From positions 1 through 8,845 of the forward strand of contig CAZQJH010000068.1 in NCBI GenBank assembly GCA_964593515.1: a stretch of 8,845 nucleotides of DNA. The letters are read 5' to 3'. The notes under the pieces were generated by a model that saw nothing but the letters and a program-made list of their open reading frames with translations, was not told the origin of the DNA and ran no database searches. Origin of the DNA: JAXJYR01 sp964593515. GTDB taxonomy: Bacteria > Bacillota_I > Bacilli_A > Erysipelotrichales > Erysipelotrichaceae. The translations under genes and the position numbers were made by a program. This document shows, piece after piece, positions 1-6,395 of the stretch. How positions within the stretch are numbered: position 1 is the stretch's first letter; the number at the start of each line of letters is the position of its first letter.

Positions 1-37
1 GTTTTTCAAGCACATTTGCAATTTGTTCATTTGTCAT
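1..37 (-). CDS. 5' end of an unidentified gene leaving the window
   Basis: Only the first twelve codons are visible, reading MTNEQIANVLEK from an ATG at 35-37. An AGGGAG ribosome binding site lies about seven bases upstream (46-51), and a sigma-A type promoter lies at 75-103. Promoter, ribosome binding site and start are all well spaced, so this is very probably a real gene start. The visible residues suggest an amphipathic helix and are too few to name a family. Confidence 0.6.
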   Translation of the reverse strand, partial: MTNEQIANVLEK

Positions 38-74
38 ATCAGTTACTCCCTATCTACCATTTAATCATACATTT

Positions 75-103
75 ATTATACGCACTTTTCCGGTACGCAT
101 CAA
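75..103 (-). promoter_or_regulatory. sigma-A promoter of the gene at the left edge
   Basis: On the minus strand, -35 TTGATG (98-103) and a perfect -10 TATAAT (75-80) are separated by exactly 17 bases. Transcription would start near 68 and give a leader of about 30 nt before the ATG at 37. Confidence 0.7.
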
Positions 104-136
104 GCATAGGGTATTCTTGTAAACAGCTAGAGAAAG

Positions 137-175
137 AAAAAATGGAACAGAACTGCTTGTGTTCTGCTCCATTTT
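137..175 (-). terminator. intrinsic terminator after the first lipoprotein gene
   Basis: The arms at 139-153 and 161-175 are 15 bp long with a single G:U pair and a 7-nt loop. On the minus strand the stem runs into a T-tract (A run at 137-142). It lies 8 bp beyond the lipoprotein stop codon. Confidence 0.8.
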
Positions 176-182
176 CATATTT

Positions 183-1073
183 TTATTTAGCTGCATAAAG
201 AGTACCTATAATTCTAGTGACATCAACACCTGTTACTTTTGAAAAACAATACCCTTCTAATTCATAGTATAAGTCGAAACTGATGGATCTTCCGTATTTG
301 TAAGCGTTATTCTCTTCTCTATATATAGAATCCATCGTTTCAACCTGAGGATCACTCGTGTAGTTCTTTGTTATTTCACCATAAGTAACCGTTTTATTTT
401 CAAAGTCAACAGCGTATGATTGTTCCGCATATTCACAAGTATATTCAAGCGTAACATCACTATTCTCTACATCAACATTTATTTCGTCTTTAGTTATAAG
501 ATAATACTGTCTACTCGCAGATTCAAATTCTCCAAAACCATTTTCCTCAAACTCATAATATTCTTGAAATTCAAAATAATCCTGCCAGTTATCTAGTGTA
601 ATTTCAATCGGTTCATACTGACTTTCAGAGTAGCCAACCGATCCATAATACAATCTAAATAACGGATTGCCCTCTGTATCAAAGCCTAGCAAAAAGCAGT
701 CAGTCGCATAGAGTCCACGTGTAACGTCAAAATTAGGGATTTCTTCATAGCAGCTATAATAAGTTGAGTCGCTTGCATCTTGGTAGTATTCTACAAATTC
801 CCATGTAGGGAAAATTTCACGACTTTCACCATATGATGTTTCTTCAATATGTCCATCTTCAAAGAATGTAATCATGTATTCAGTGCTACGATCAGAATCT
901 GGCATATACCATACATTGTTCTCCGTAATAAACTGTGTCAACTCACTTGCATAATCTCTGTTCTTCTGCTCACCGCCTTTATTCGTAGATTGTGTATCGC
1001 TTCCACCACATGCCATAAGTGATACACATAGAAAACTTAAATAACAAAACACCTTTCGAATTAATGGACTCAA
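183..1073 (-). CDS. predicted surface lipoprotein, paralogue of the one at 7742-8512
   Basis: The product is a 296-residue protein with a hydrophobic N-terminus and a lipobox ending LMAC, so Cys22 is the likely lipidated residue and the mature protein would be anchored to the outer face of the membrane. After a short polar linker (GGSDTQS) comes a long acidic, aromatic-rich region with no motif I can name. It shares the stretch around EITLDNWQDYFE and its C-terminal GTLY motif with the other lipoprotein in this window. The similarity extends to DNA: 570-607 and 8027-8064 are nearly identical. The start is doubtful. The only upstream in-frame start is a TTG at 1071-1073 with no ribosome binding site, seven bases beyond the U-tract of the structured RNA. 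The 5' end may therefore have been replaced by recombination, or the gene may depend on an unusual leader. The function is unknown. Confidence 0.75.
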   Translation of the reverse strand: MSPLIRKVFCYLSFLCVSLMACGGSDTQSTNKGGEQKNRDYASELTQFITENNVWYMPDSDRSTEYMITFFEDGHIEETSYGESREIFPTWEFVEYYQDASDSTYYSCYEEIPNFDVTRGLYATDCFLLGFDTEGNPLFRLYYGSVGYSESQYEPIEITLDNWQDYFEFQEYYEFEENGFGEFESASRQYYLITKDEINVDVENSDVTLEYTCEYAEQSYAVDFENKTVTYGEITKNYTSDPQVETMDSIYREENNAYKYGRSISFDLYYELEGYCFSKVTGVDVTRIIGTLYAAK

Positions 1074-1079
1074 CAGACG

Positions 1080-1213
1080 AAAAAACTATTGTCTGCGCTT
1101 AACCTGTCATCCCGTCCACCTGATGAGGTTATTTTTAGTCCAAAACTTATTAAGCACTAAACAGAAGAACCGCAGATCAAACAAGGGCTCCATATCCCAC
1201 AGGCAAGCCCCAC
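1080..1213 (-). ncRNA. structured RNA, possibly 6S-like (tentative)
   Basis: The minus strand folds into nested helices. TCTGCG (1171-1176) pairs with CGCAGA (1092-1097). Inside that, GCTTAA pairs with TTAAGC, and further in AACCTCATC pairs with GATG-AC-AGGTT. A U6 tract (A run 1080-1085) follows the closing stem, as at an intrinsic terminator. A separate hairpin, GGGCT/AGCCC, lies at the 5' side (about 1184-1211). A closing stem around CTGCGGT, a GCTTAATAAG-like segment and a 3' GGTTAAGCGCAG segment resemble what I recall of Firmicute 6S RNA, the regulator that binds sigma-A RNA polymerase. However, the core is only about 110 nt, well below the usual 180-200, so it could be a shortened copy or a different ncRNA or leader element. 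I saw no clear promoter. Confidence 0.4.
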
Positions 1214-1259
1214 TTAAATATCACGTTCTTTTTTAAGGTTTTGACTCCTTTATGAATAT

Positions 1260-1305
1260 AAAAAAGGTGTAAGCCTTTGATAGTTCAATAAAGACTTTAC
1301 ACCTT
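1260..1305 (-). terminator. intrinsic terminator after the small ORF
   Basis: Perfect 9-bp arms AAGGTGTAA (1264-1272) and TTACACCTT (1297-1305) extend inward with one mismatch (GCCTTT/AAAGAC). On the minus strand a U6 tract follows. It starts 8 bp beyond the stop codon of the small ORF, which supports that ORF as an expressed unit. Confidence 0.75.
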
Positions 1306-1313
1306 AAATAGTA

Positions 1314-1487
1314 TTATTTATATTCTACTTCTTTGTTGTTAGCTAGTATGTTTTTCTTTTTTGTTTTAAGTTTCTTTCTTTCTTCCTTATCTTCTTCTCT
1401 GTCGATAAGTTCATCGACAAAACTTAATAATGCATTGTACACTTCAAATTGTTCATCACTCATTCCCATGTTATCAACCTCGTGCAT
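1314..1487 (-). CDS. small charged protein of unknown function
   Basis: This encodes a 57-residue protein. The ATG at 1485-1487 is preferred because AAGGTAGGTG stands six bases upstream; a GTG three codons earlier would overlap that site. The protein is soluble and predicted mostly helical: an acidic first half (around DEQFEVYNALLSFVDEL) is followed by a highly charged E/K-rich stretch and a lysine-rich tail. No family is recognised. It has its own sigma-A promoter (1512-1540), a leader of only about 17 nt and its own terminator (1260-1305). It is therefore an independent monocistronic unit between decayed DNA and the structured RNA, plausibly a relic of a mobile element. Confidence 0.6.
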   Translation of the reverse strand: MHEVDNMGMSDEQFEVYNALLSFVDELIDREEDKEERKKLKTKKKNILANNKEVEYK

Positions 1488-1511
1488 ATATTTCACCTAC
1501 CTTTTTTATTT

Positions 1512-1540
1512 ATTGTAGGTGATTTTGTAGTTGGTGTAAA
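1512..1540 (-). promoter_or_regulatory. sigma-A promoter of the small ORF
   Basis: On the minus strand, -35 TTTACA (1535-1540) and -10 TACAAT (1512-1517) are separated by exactly 17 bases. The 7-bp inverted pair CACCTAC (1495-1501) and GTAGGTG lies across the -10 and the ribosome binding site, and could serve as an operator or as a weak leader hairpin. Confidence 0.65.
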
Positions 1541-2293
1541 GCCTTTATTCAATTATCAAAGAGCTGTTTTGAAAAGTTTTATTTCCTTTTCTTTATGATG
1601 TTATTACACTAAAAATAGTACGTACTGTTAAATGTGATATTTTGTGGATCTTACACAATTTTAGAACATTCGTTTTGGTGTTAAGGTATTTTTTGTGCAA
1701 ATTATATAATAAAAGGAGTTGTTGAAACGATGGCACAGACAGAGGCACAAAAAAGAGCAACAAAAAAAATATGTTAGTACACAGTATTGACCTAGCATGT
1801 ATATTAATAAAAATAGAAAAATTGATATTGAAAACTTGATGTGTGGTATTGCGTACCATAGACGTGGTATTAATATTTTTTACTGTTTCGAAAAACTATC
1901 CGAAAGCACGAACGTTTTTTGATCCGATACTATATATTTGAAATAAAAATTTGACTCAAGTTTTAATTTTAATCACCTCTATGAGAAAAGTATCGTCTAA
2001 AAGTAAAAGTCTCTAATTTTTCTCTCAGATGTAATTTAATCACATAATTAACTTTTTAATTCCAAAATACTTTTATAGATTATAGGGGGACTTTAAAACT
2101 ATACTTGCTCGATTTGAAATTAAAACAAAAGGAAGTAAACATAGAAAAGAACAAGATAAAAAATGTGCAGTTCAAGAAGCTGCGATTAGGGTGTTAGAAA
2201 TAAAATCACTACATACGACAAAATTAATCATGATCATTGGCAAGTTTCCGAAAATATCATGTGTGTGACTTATAATAACATTACATTTTCATC
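1541..2293. other. long AT-rich stretch without an intact gene
   Basis: I see no complete gene in this stretch on either strand. It contains one recognisable broken ORF (1730-1790, listed separately). A second open stretch at about 2100-2267 on the plus strand reads lysine-rich peptide in two frames, but it has no start codon with a ribosome binding site and no recognised family. The base composition, short broken frames and position between the main operon and a small ORF suggest the decayed remains of a mobile element. That origin is inference. Confidence 0.4.
1730..1790 (+). pseudogene. broken start of a small phage/plasmid-type protein
   Basis: An AAAAGGAG ribosome binding site (1711-1718) precedes an ATG that reads MAQTEAQKRATKK. 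This is the typical N-terminus of small proteins common on phages and integrative elements of Firmicutes, whose next residues are usually of the KYVSTQYD type. Here a run of eight A bases (1762-1769) puts the frame out by one, so a TAG follows after two more codons (1775-1777). Removing one A restores KKYVSTQY, after which a TGA again ends the frame. At least two lesions are therefore present and the gene is dead. Family recognition comes from the N-terminal pattern only. Confidence 0.4.
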
Positions 2294-2350
2294 ATGTCTA
2301 CACCTTTTTCATGTCTACATTTATTTTTTTCGTAGACATCACGTAGACAT
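2294..2350. repeat. two direct plus two inverted copies of ATGTCTAC
   Basis: ATGTCTAC occurs at 2294-2301 and 2311-2318, and its reverse complement GTAGACAT at 2332-2339 and 2343-2350. The four copies form a nested inverted arrangement around a T-rich centre (2319-2331). It lies just past the terminator of the main operon, at the edge of the decayed stretch. It could be a protein-binding array, an element end or a hairpin. Confidence 0.6.
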
Positions 2351-2394
2351 AAAACCAATTTTACCATATGTTTTCAAATAAATAATACAAAAAA

Positions 2395-2434
2395 AACGCA
2401 AAAAAGACCCAAACGTTTATCGTCTGAGTCTTTT
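2395..2434 (-). terminator. intrinsic terminator of the sipW/fibre operon
   Basis: A 14-bp stem (2402-2415 with 2421-2434, two G:U pairs, loop TTTAT) is followed on the minus strand by T-rich sequence. It begins 14 bp after the last stop codon of the operon. Confidence 0.85.
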
Positions 2435-2447
2435 TCTTCTTGATTAT

Positions 2448-2678
2448 CTAATTTCCTTCTTCAACAACTTCTGGAAGCACTTCTTCCTGTTGTTCTTCCA
2501 CCGCCTCAATTTGCAAAGAATCCTCTGAATGATTTATTTCTATTGTAACTTTACTAACTAAAACCTTTTTCTTATATTCAGAATAAGTAGGATTACACAG
2601 CACAAATGATGTTAATATCAGCATTGAAACCGATAACATTGCTATTGCTACTATTTTGCCCTTTTTTGTGTACTTCAT
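2448..2678 (-). CDS. small exported or membrane-anchored acidic peptide, last gene of the operon
   Basis: This gene encodes a 76-residue protein. A strong GGGGAG ribosome binding site lies upstream of the ATG, and only 15 bp separate it from the preceding stop, so it is cotranscribed. The N-terminus is MKYTKKGK followed by a hydrophobic segment (about residues 9-29). Then comes NPTYSEYKKKV, which resembles the TYAKY / YSxY motif at the mature N-terminus of the SipW substrates upstream. The rest is short and turns into a glutamate-rich tail (EEQQEEVLPEVVEEGN). It could be a miniature SipW substrate, a fibre-capping or anchoring peptide, or a single-pass membrane protein with an acidic exterior tail. 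No family is recognised and the role is inferred from context. Confidence 0.7.
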   Translation of the reverse strand: MKYTKKGKIVAIAMLSVSMLILTSFVLCNPTYSEYKKKVLVSKVTIEINHSEDSLQIEAVEEQQEEVLPEVVEEGN

Positions 2679-2693
2679 GCTTTTTAACTCCCC

Positions 2694-3197
2694 TTAATCA
2701 ATTTGTGCAGCATCAACATAGATTGACATTTCACCACAATATTCCTCAAGTTCTCCAATATCTCCAGTTATTGTTATTGTATGTGTATTACTAGCTTCAT
2801 TACCGGCAGCAAATGTTCCTGATTCCTCAAAAATATATATTTCTTTTCCTTCTTCTGTATCTAAAGTTGTTGTTCCAACCGATATTATCATCCCGCTTGG
2901 TAGGGCAGGATCGAATTCTAGCTCTATATCATATTCAATTGATACTCCAGATACTTTTTGATCTTTCTGATTCGTCACCTCTATTGAATAACTATCCGTT
3001 GTGTTTTCTTCGTTAAGATTAATTACCGACTTCTCGTTCTCTCCACTAACATCAATAATAAATGCGGCAACTTCAGCCTCACTCGTTCCTACTGTCGCAG
3101 ATTCAAATTTTGAAAGCGAAGTTGTTGCTGCTACAATTGCAGTTATAATAGCTAAATATAATAATTTGGGTATTAGATTTTCTATCTTCATTATCAT
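2694..3197 (-). CDS. secreted SipW-substrate-like protein (third fibre-type protein)
   Basis: This is a 167-residue protein. AAGGAGCTC stands ten bases before the ATG at 3195-3197; a second ATG two codons on is possible. Residues 7-26 are hydrophobic. They are followed by LSKFESATVGTSEAEVAAF, which matches the pattern seen after the signal peptide in TasA/camelysin-type proteins (aromatic residue, Ser/Thr-rich stretch, small residues, then V-A-aromatic). The remainder is a threonine- and acidic-rich beta-type sequence, consistent with an immunoglobulin-like or jelly-roll fold (SYSIEVTNQKD, then TITITGDIGE). It lacks the WRWxF and APGT motifs shared by the two other fibre proteins here, so it is a more distant relative. 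It lies 25 bp after the second peptidase gene, which probably processes it. Confidence 0.7.
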   Translation of the reverse strand: MIMKIENLIPKLLYLAIITAIVAATTSLSKFESATVGTSEAEVAAFIIDVSGENEKSVINLNEENTTDSYSIEVTNQKDQKVSGVSIEYDIELEFDPALPSGMIISVGTTTLDTEEGKEIYIFEESGTFAAGNEASNTHTITITGDIGELEEYCGEMSIYVDAAQID

Positions 3198-3222
3198 TTG
3201 TTTAGAGCTCCTTACTTTTCAT

Positions 3223-3711
3223 CTAAAAAAAGCACAAAAAAGATACCACTGCCAAAGTAATTAGCACATATTTATTTTTCATAAATAGTATAAATTTACC
3301 TATATATGCTAATTTACCTATTACTTTTCCTTCTATAGAACCAATCGTTAAAGTTCCACTATCTTCAACATTATTATGATCGCCTTTGGTAATATATTGT
3401 TTTGTCCCATTCACTGTGTTGATTTTAATGATTCTATGAGTCACTACATTTGATCCATCTCTATATGAGATAATGTCTCCAATATTTAATTTGTCTTCAT
3501 CCACTTCTTTGACTATAATCAGATCTCCGACAGTTAGTTCCGGCTCCATGCTTCCGGATAAGATAATATACGTTTTAATCCCAAAAAAATCAGGTGTTTT
3601 TCTTGGTTCTATGGCTGTTTTAATAATGATTACAGTATTATAAGCTAACACGGTTGCTAACAAAAAAAATACCATAACGCTAAAATATTTTTTTAATACA
3701 TGATTCTTCAT
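3223..3711 (-). CDS. sipW: SipW-type (ER-type) signal peptidase I, second copy
   Basis: This is a 162-residue membrane peptidase that would remove signal peptides from fibre proteins at the outer face of the membrane. An N-terminal membrane segment (about residues 11-32) is followed by LSGSMEPEL with catalytic Ser54, then VVTHRIIKI with His92, which takes the place of the lysine used by ordinary bacterial peptidases. Next comes KGDHNNVEDSG (109-119), and a C-terminal membrane segment closes the protein. The ATG at 3709-3711 is preferred over the GTG two codons upstream. The ribosome binding site is weak (AAGG, nine bases away), which suggests low expression. It differs clearly from the first copy at 6361-6933 and precedes its own candidate substrates. 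Confidence 0.9.
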   Translation of the reverse strand: MKNHVLKKYFSVMVFFLLATVLAYNTVIIIKTAIEPRKTPDFFGIKTYIILSGSMEPELTVGDLIIVKEVDEDKLNIGDIISYRDGSNVVTHRIIKINTVNGTKQYITKGDHNNVEDSGTLTIGSIEGKVIGKLAYIGKFILFMKNKYVLITLAVVSFLCFF

Positions 3712-3760
3712 GAGCACCAGCCTTAATATTTAATTTTCCTGACATCTTCATACAATATAC

Positions 3761-3829
3761 TCACAAAAGATATCTAAATTATTAAATATCTTTTGTGAAT
3801 AAATAATAGACTTCATCTATTATTTATTC
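3761..3829 (-). promoter_or_regulatory. two consecutive perfect stem-loops between fibre gene and second peptidase
   Basis: Two hairpins abut: 13-bp arms at 3761-3773/3786-3798 and 14-bp arms at 3797-3810/3816-3829, both perfect and sharing two bases. Neither is followed by a clear U-tract. They fill the only long gap in the operon. Likely roles are partial termination, or protection of the 3' end of the fibre mRNA so that it accumulates above the peptidase mRNA. Confidence 0.7.
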
Positions 3830-3835
3830 CCTTCA

Positions 3836-4411
3836 TTAATCCACTTGGGTAACAACCAATGTAGCATTTACCTGAACATTTGTAGCTGCTGTACCAAGAG
3901 CTGTATCAGTAGCATCATTTCCACCAAATGCCCATCTCCATTCAACTTTAGCAGTTGTACTTGCATTCTTAGCAAGCTCATTCGCAGAAATGTTTGATAA
4001 GGAACTTGCCCAGTTACCATTATTTACTCTGAATTCAAGCGGAACAGCTGCCCCGGATGTTTCAAATTTAACTGTATATTCGGCATCAACTTCTGAATTA
4101 TTCTTAATTGATAATTCAAATGCGCCTTGTGTCCCAGGAGCAATTCTATCAGCTGAAACATTTGTTTCTGTCTTACCGTTAGTATCTAAAATTGTATCAA
4201 ATAAGTCGAAAGCAACCGTTGCGTTAGAACCTGTAATACTTACTTCGTTTCCTACTTTTCCTGCTTTAATATCCCATTTAGCCACAGTTGCTATGTCTGT
4301 ACCTGATGCTGAACTAGAATATTTCGCATAAGTACCTGATACTAATACGACTGCAGTCAATGCCACAAACATTACCAAACTTGTAAATTTCACTAATTTG
4401 TTTTCTTGCAT
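3836..4411 (-). CDS. TasA/camelysin-like fibre-type secreted protein
   Basis: This is a 191-residue protein. The signal peptide (residues about 8-29) ends VSGTYA, with predicted cleavage by a SipW-type peptidase before KYSSSASGTDIATVAKW. This is the classic SipW-dependent signal pattern. The mature part is a beta-rich domain with DLFDTILDTNG, RIAPGTQGAF and WRWAFGGNDATDTALGT, ending in VTQVD. The same motifs in the same order make up the N-terminal 200 residues of the upstream fusion protein, so the two are paralogues. In Bacillus, proteins of this family assemble into extracellular matrix fibres (TasA, CalY); by analogy this would be the free fibre subunit. GAGGAGC lies nine bases before the ATG, and 19 bp separate it from the upstream gene. 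The two stem-loops directly downstream may raise its transcript level. Confidence 0.85.
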   Translation of the reverse strand: MQENKLVKFTSLVMFVALTAVVLVSGTYAKYSSSASGTDIATVAKWDIKAGKVGNEVSITGSNATVAFDLFDTILDTNGKTETNVSADRIAPGTQGAFELSIKNNSEVDAEYTVKFETSGAAVPLEFRVNNGNWASSLSNISANELAKNASTTAKVEWRWAFGGNDATDTALGTAATNVQVNATLVVTQVD

Positions 4412-4430
4412 TTTCTTTTAGCTCCTCATG

Positions 4431-6395
4431 TTAATTATTTAAATAATTTTTTTCTAATGCCTTTTCAAAGGTTTCAGTTATCTTATCCATACCTGAACTA
4501 TTCGGATGCAGTCCATCTCTAAGATAGGTTGAAATGTAATCTCTTGTAATACCACTGTCTTTATATAAATCTACAACTGTTAATCCATACTTACCTGCAA
4601 TTTTTCTAATAGCCTCATTAAATGATTCCAGTTTAACATCATCTATTTTCTTAGTATTTGGTAACATTGTAAATAAATAGATATCGCTTGAAGTATATCT
4701 AGTTTTCATTTTATGTACCATGATAGCATACGCTTCCGTAATTGTTGTCGGAGTACCATAACTGTAGGAACCTCCATTGTCAGTGATCAAAGTATCGAAG
4801 TCAATCTGATCATAATTTCCCAAATTGACTATATTGGTATTAAAGTCATTAATTCCAATATATACAGCAATAATATCCGGTTCCGTACCATTTGCAAATG
4901 CAGTATCCTCCGTATTATCGTGCAAATTTACCGGCCTGCCGGAACTGTAAGCAATACTATTTACACCTTGATTATTGGTATTTGCAAAAACTGTAGATCC
5001 ACTCCAGGAATTATTCACCAACAATTTCATTCCATTATTATTAATCGTCTGCATCCACCAGGAATCATTTACATCTGTTATTCCTTTGTCAGTACTTGAA
5101 CTGTACCAGACTGCATTGCTTCCAATGGTACTATTATTTTGTGTGTTATTACTATATCCTGCAAATGTACTGATACTGTCACCTAAAATCGACAGTTTCT
5201 TACCTGATAAAACCGTTTTTAAATTATTAGCATTTTCCGGTTGTTTTTGTTCTTTATAATATATATCAAATAATAAATTCTCAGAAGTACGATTTGGATT
5301 AATACCACTATTACCTTCTACTCTACAGCAAAAATAATATACCGGATGTTTTCCCAAAGAATCGTATTTACCATTAAATCCGAATTTAACAGTGTCTGTT
5401 GTTGAACCAAATGCCAGAGTTTCATTTTCAGATAAAACAATATTTTCATCTGTTAAATCAATATATACCCATTTATTTACAGCCCCTGCATTTGAACCTA
5501 AATCTTCTTTTCTAGGACTTACTACATAAGTTCTTATAGGGGCAGTCTTCTGTAAACTTGCCACTTTGTGTTTATCTACAACATGTATTGTAAATGTTTG
5601 ATCATCATTTATTGCAGATACTTCTTTAATGGGAATACCGATCTTTGATATTGTTTTACCGGCAAATAAATCAACATCTTGATATGCAAATGCAGAATAC
5701 TCTGGTCTTACTATTGAAGAACTGGCAATATAACTTTCCGGAAAATCCGTTAATACATTTGGAAAGATTGGCTTTTCTTCATATATGATCGCAGCAGCAT
5801 CCGAATCATCTACTTGTGTGGCATTTATAGTTGCTTTAACGGTAATAGTTGGAGCAGGTTCCCGTGTACCTAAAACGGTATCAGCAGCACTATCTCCGTT
5901 AAATGTCCATCTCCAATTTATTGTTACGGCTTTTGTTCCATTGATAGCCATAACTGTGTCTGTACTGGGTGCAATACTGTCTAATTGCTTATTCCAAGTT
6001 GTTCCATCTAAGGAAAATTCGATTGGAATATCATTTGAATTTGTTACATCAAAATCTATGGAATATTGTACAGTAACGTCAGATGCATTTTCTAAATCGA
6101 ATGTAAAACTTCCAGAAGTCCCTGGAGCAATTTTCCCCGCTTGAACATCATTTTCTTCTGCACCATTACTGTCTAAAATAGTATTAAATAATCCAAACTC
6201 TATCGTCTTTGGGGTATCCGCAACAGCAATTTCTTCACCATTCACTTTAAAAGACCAGTTTGCAATAACTGTTGAAGCTGTACCTGAAGCCGTACTGGTG
6301 TATTTTGCATAGGTACCAGCTACTAAGACCATGACGATCATAGTTAAAAAACAAGCCAAACTAGTGATCTTTGACAACTTCATTTTCTCTTTCAT
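4431..6395 (-). CDS. secreted fusion of a TasA-like fibre domain with an SGNH/GDSL esterase
   Basis: This is a 654-residue protein. The start at 6393-6395 is chosen because AAGGAG lies six bases upstream; an earlier in-frame start would extend it 15 codons into the peptidase gene without a ribosome binding site. Residues 1-30 are a SipW-type signal peptide ending AGTYA|KY. Residues 31-197 are a TasA-like domain (FGLFNTILDSNG, KIAPGTSGSF, WRWTFNGDSAADTVLGT, ATQVD). Residues about 215-380 form a beta-rich middle domain of unknown family, perhaps carbohydrate-binding. Residues about 396-650 are an SGNH hydrolase with block I GDSIS (Ser407), a block II glycine in WSGST (466), block III GIND (Asn516), and DGLHP with Asp627 and His630. 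All catalytic residues are present, so an active esterase, perhaps a polysaccharide deacetylase, is expected. Its substrate is unknown. Confidence 0.88.
   Translation of the reverse strand: MKEKMKLSKITSLACFLTMIVMVLVAGTYAKYTSTASGTASTVIANWSFKVNGEEIAVADTPKTIEFGLFNTILDSNGAEENDVQAGKIAPGTSGSFTFDLENASDVTVQYSIDFDVTNSNDIPIEFSLDGTTWNKQLDSIAPSTDTVMAINGTKAVTINWRWTFNGDSAADTVLGTREPAPTITVKATINATQVDDSDAAAIIYEEKPIFPNVLTDFPESYIASSSIVRPEYSAFAYQDVDLFAGKTISKIGIPIKEVSAINDDQTFTIHVVDKHKVASLQKTAPIRTYVVSPRKEDLGSNAGAVNKWVYIDLTDENIVLSENETLAFGSTTDTVKFGFNGKYDSLGKHPVYYFCCRVEGNSGINPNRTSENLLFDIYYKEQKQPENANNLKTVLSGKKLSILGDSISTFAGYSNNTQNNSTIGSNAVWYSSSTDKGITDVNDSWWMQTINNNGMKLLVNNSWSGSTVFANTNNQGVNSIAYSSGRPVNLHDNTEDTAFANGTEPDIIAVYIGINDFNTNIVNLGNYDQIDFDTLITDNGGSYSYGTPTTITEAYAIMVHKMKTRYTSSDIYLFTMLPNTKKIDDVKLESFNEAIRKIAGKYGLTVVDLYKDSGITRDYISTYLRDGLHPNSSGMDKITETFEKALEKNYLNN

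Noticed and set aside
1593..1859. Minus-strand open frame of 88 codons in the empty stretch
   Set aside because: It has a poor start, AT-driven Phe/Leu/Ile-rich composition and no recognised pattern; it is opposite the broken phage-type ORF.
2294..2350. CRISPR-like array
   Set aside because: The repeats are only 8 bp, the orientation is mixed, the spacings are irregular and no cas gene is present.
3223..3711. Second peptidase as an inactive paralogue
   Set aside because: Ser54, His92 and the KGDHNN region are all present, so there is no visible reason to call it inactive.
3990..4331. Plus-strand open frame of 113 codons
   Set aside because: It is antisense to the well-supported TasA-like gene, has no ribosome binding site and gives a low-complexity shadow protein.
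5785..6144. Plus-strand open frame of 119 codons
   Set aside because: It lies opposite the fibre domain of the fusion gene, without a ribosome binding site, and is explained by codon use on the coding strand.
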